Shown here: positions 63,376 to 64,000 of the stretch, in pieces
Layout of the letters: every line of letters starts with the position of its first letter
Position numbering within the stretch: position 1 is the stretch's first letter
NCBI RefSeq assembly: GCF_014803405.1
Contig: NZ_JACYFG010000032.1
Coordinates: forward strand, 186,001 to 250,000
DNA: 64,000 nt
Source of the DNA: Pelagicoccus enzymogenes
GTDB taxonomy: Bacteria > Verrucomicrobiota > Verrucomicrobiia > Opitutales > Opitutaceae
Reading direction: 5' to 3'
The notes under the pieces: model-generated
What the model was told of the DNA's origin: nothing
The model's input: only the letters and a program-made list of their open reading frames with translations
Database searches by the model: none
Translations under genes and position numbers: made by a program

Positions 63376-64000
63376 TTACCACGCGTAATCCAGACGCAGG
63401 CCAATGAGTGGCTCGGCCTCGCTCTCGTCTTCGACTTCGATGCCGCGACGGTAGTCAAACTCGGTATCGTCGCTCGAAGACGCCGCCGTTAGGTTGATGA
63501 CATCGAGGAAGGTCGTGAAATCGATCGGGCCGAAGGAGCGGCGATAGTCGACGCGTACGTTCAACAAGCCGTAACCGCTATTGCGACCGACATTGCGCTC
63601 GGTGATCTCTTTCGAGAAGCGCAGCGGTTGTCCAGGCCCCAGGACGTCGGAGTGTACGATAAAGGCGTCGTAGGGCCGTCCCGAAAGGTATTTGTAGCGG
63701 GCGCCGACCTTCCAGCGGTCGCTGATTTCCCAAGTCATGCCAAGGGTCGCGACATGCTCGCGACTAAAGTCGGCGGCTACCTCGCCGCGACCGTCCTTCT
63801 GGTCGATTGTCGCATCGTTGTAGGAGTAGGTCGCCGTTGTGTATAGGCCTTCGCGGATCGTCCCGTTGACGACGATATCGAGACCGTAGGAGGTTCCGTC
63901 TCCAATATTAGAATACGTTCCGCTTACGCGATCGAGGTCGACCACCAGCTTGTCGAGGTTCTGATAGTAGGCTTCGGTCAACACGGACCAGTTTTTGTTG
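63376..64000 (-). CDS. TonB-dependent receptor, C-terminal part, runs off the window
   Basis: About 207 C-terminal residues of an outer-membrane TonB-dependent receptor; the frame is open to the right edge. Alternating barrel strands are clear: 'YSNIGDGTSYGLDIVVNG', 'YTTATYSYNDATID', 'FSREHVATLGMTWEIS', 'WKVGARYKYLSGRPYDAF', 'GYGLLNVRVDYRRSF' and the final 'PLIGLRLDYAW' ending in an aromatic residue. The style differs from the receptor at 10978 (no 'INYARKKA'-type Opitutae pattern can be checked because the plug is outside). Substrate cannot be inferred. Confidence 0.85.
   Translation of the reverse strand, partial: NKNWSVLTEAYYQNLDKLVVDLDRVSGTYSNIGDGTSYGLDIVVNGTIREGLYTTATYSYNDATIDQKDGRGEVAADFSREHVATLGMTWEISDRWKVGARYKYLSGRPYDAFIVHSDVLGPGQPLRFSKEITERNVGRNSGYGLLNVRVDYRRSFGPIDFTTFLDVINLTAASSSDDTEFDYRRGIEVEDESEAEPLIGLRLDYAW

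Overview
The window reads as a chromosomal segment of a marine, polysaccharide-degrading member of the Verrucomicrobia, most likely class Opitutae (Pelagicoccus- or Coraliomargarita-like). The grounds are the TonB-dependent receptors with the N-terminal 'YELSPFEVDAS' signature common in that class, the density of sulfatases and glycosidases, Tat-exported Gfo/Idh/MocA oxidoreductases with DUF1080 and HEAT partners, and a 659-residue SpeA. The taxon is an inference from protein style. No rRNA, tRNA, CRISPR array, transposase or prophage gene was seen.

Region 1 (1-23,900) is a glycan utilisation locus. It holds two GH78 alpha-L-rhamnosidases (one cut by the left edge), a sugar isomerase of the L-arabinose/L-fucose type, a PfkB-type sugar kinase, a DUF4432 mutarotase-like protein, a TonB-dependent receptor followed by a LacI-type regulator, a VCBS-repeat protein overlapping a TPR protein, two S1 sulfatases (one iduronate-2-sulfatase-like), two secreted BNR-4 beta-propeller proteins with a conserved His-His-Tyr-Arg-Tyr constellation resembling ulvan lyases, and an SDR oxidoreductase. 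A secreted glycosidase between the kinase and the receptor is broken by a nonsense codon, a frameshift and a truncation. Together these suggest uptake and breakdown of a sulfated, rhamnose- and uronate-containing polysaccharide; ulvan is the best guess.

Region 2 (24,185-36,600) is a redox/stress and signalling cluster: a small unknown protein, transaldolase, type II NADH dehydrogenase, ExoD-like membrane protein, Cu/Zn superoxide dismutase lipoprotein, PoxB-like pyruvate oxidase and a baeRF-type (eRF1-like) protein. A REC-histidine kinase hybrid follows, divergent from a 1,063-residue sensor kinase whose N-terminus carries the copper/ethylene-binding domain of plant ETR1 and whose C-terminus carries two kinase cores in tandem. 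A single-domain response regulator overlaps that kinase gene.

Region 3 (36,600-43,410) is housekeeping: speA, yajC, a fused secDF and recJ. Region 4 (43,476-49,830) is a tandemly duplicated two-gene module, each copy a Tat-exported Gfo/Idh/MocA oxidoreductase followed by a secreted HEAT-repeat protein, each ending in a strong intrinsic terminator. Region 5 (49,936-58,459) is a recC-recB-recD operon joined by 4-bp overlaps. Region 6 (58,500-64,000) holds a DUF1080 protein, a stand-alone AICAR formyltransferase, a KduD-like dehydrogenase, an MscS channel and the 3' end of a second TonB-dependent receptor. Palindromic REP-like elements with a GTAG/GTGG head are scattered through the intergenic spaces.
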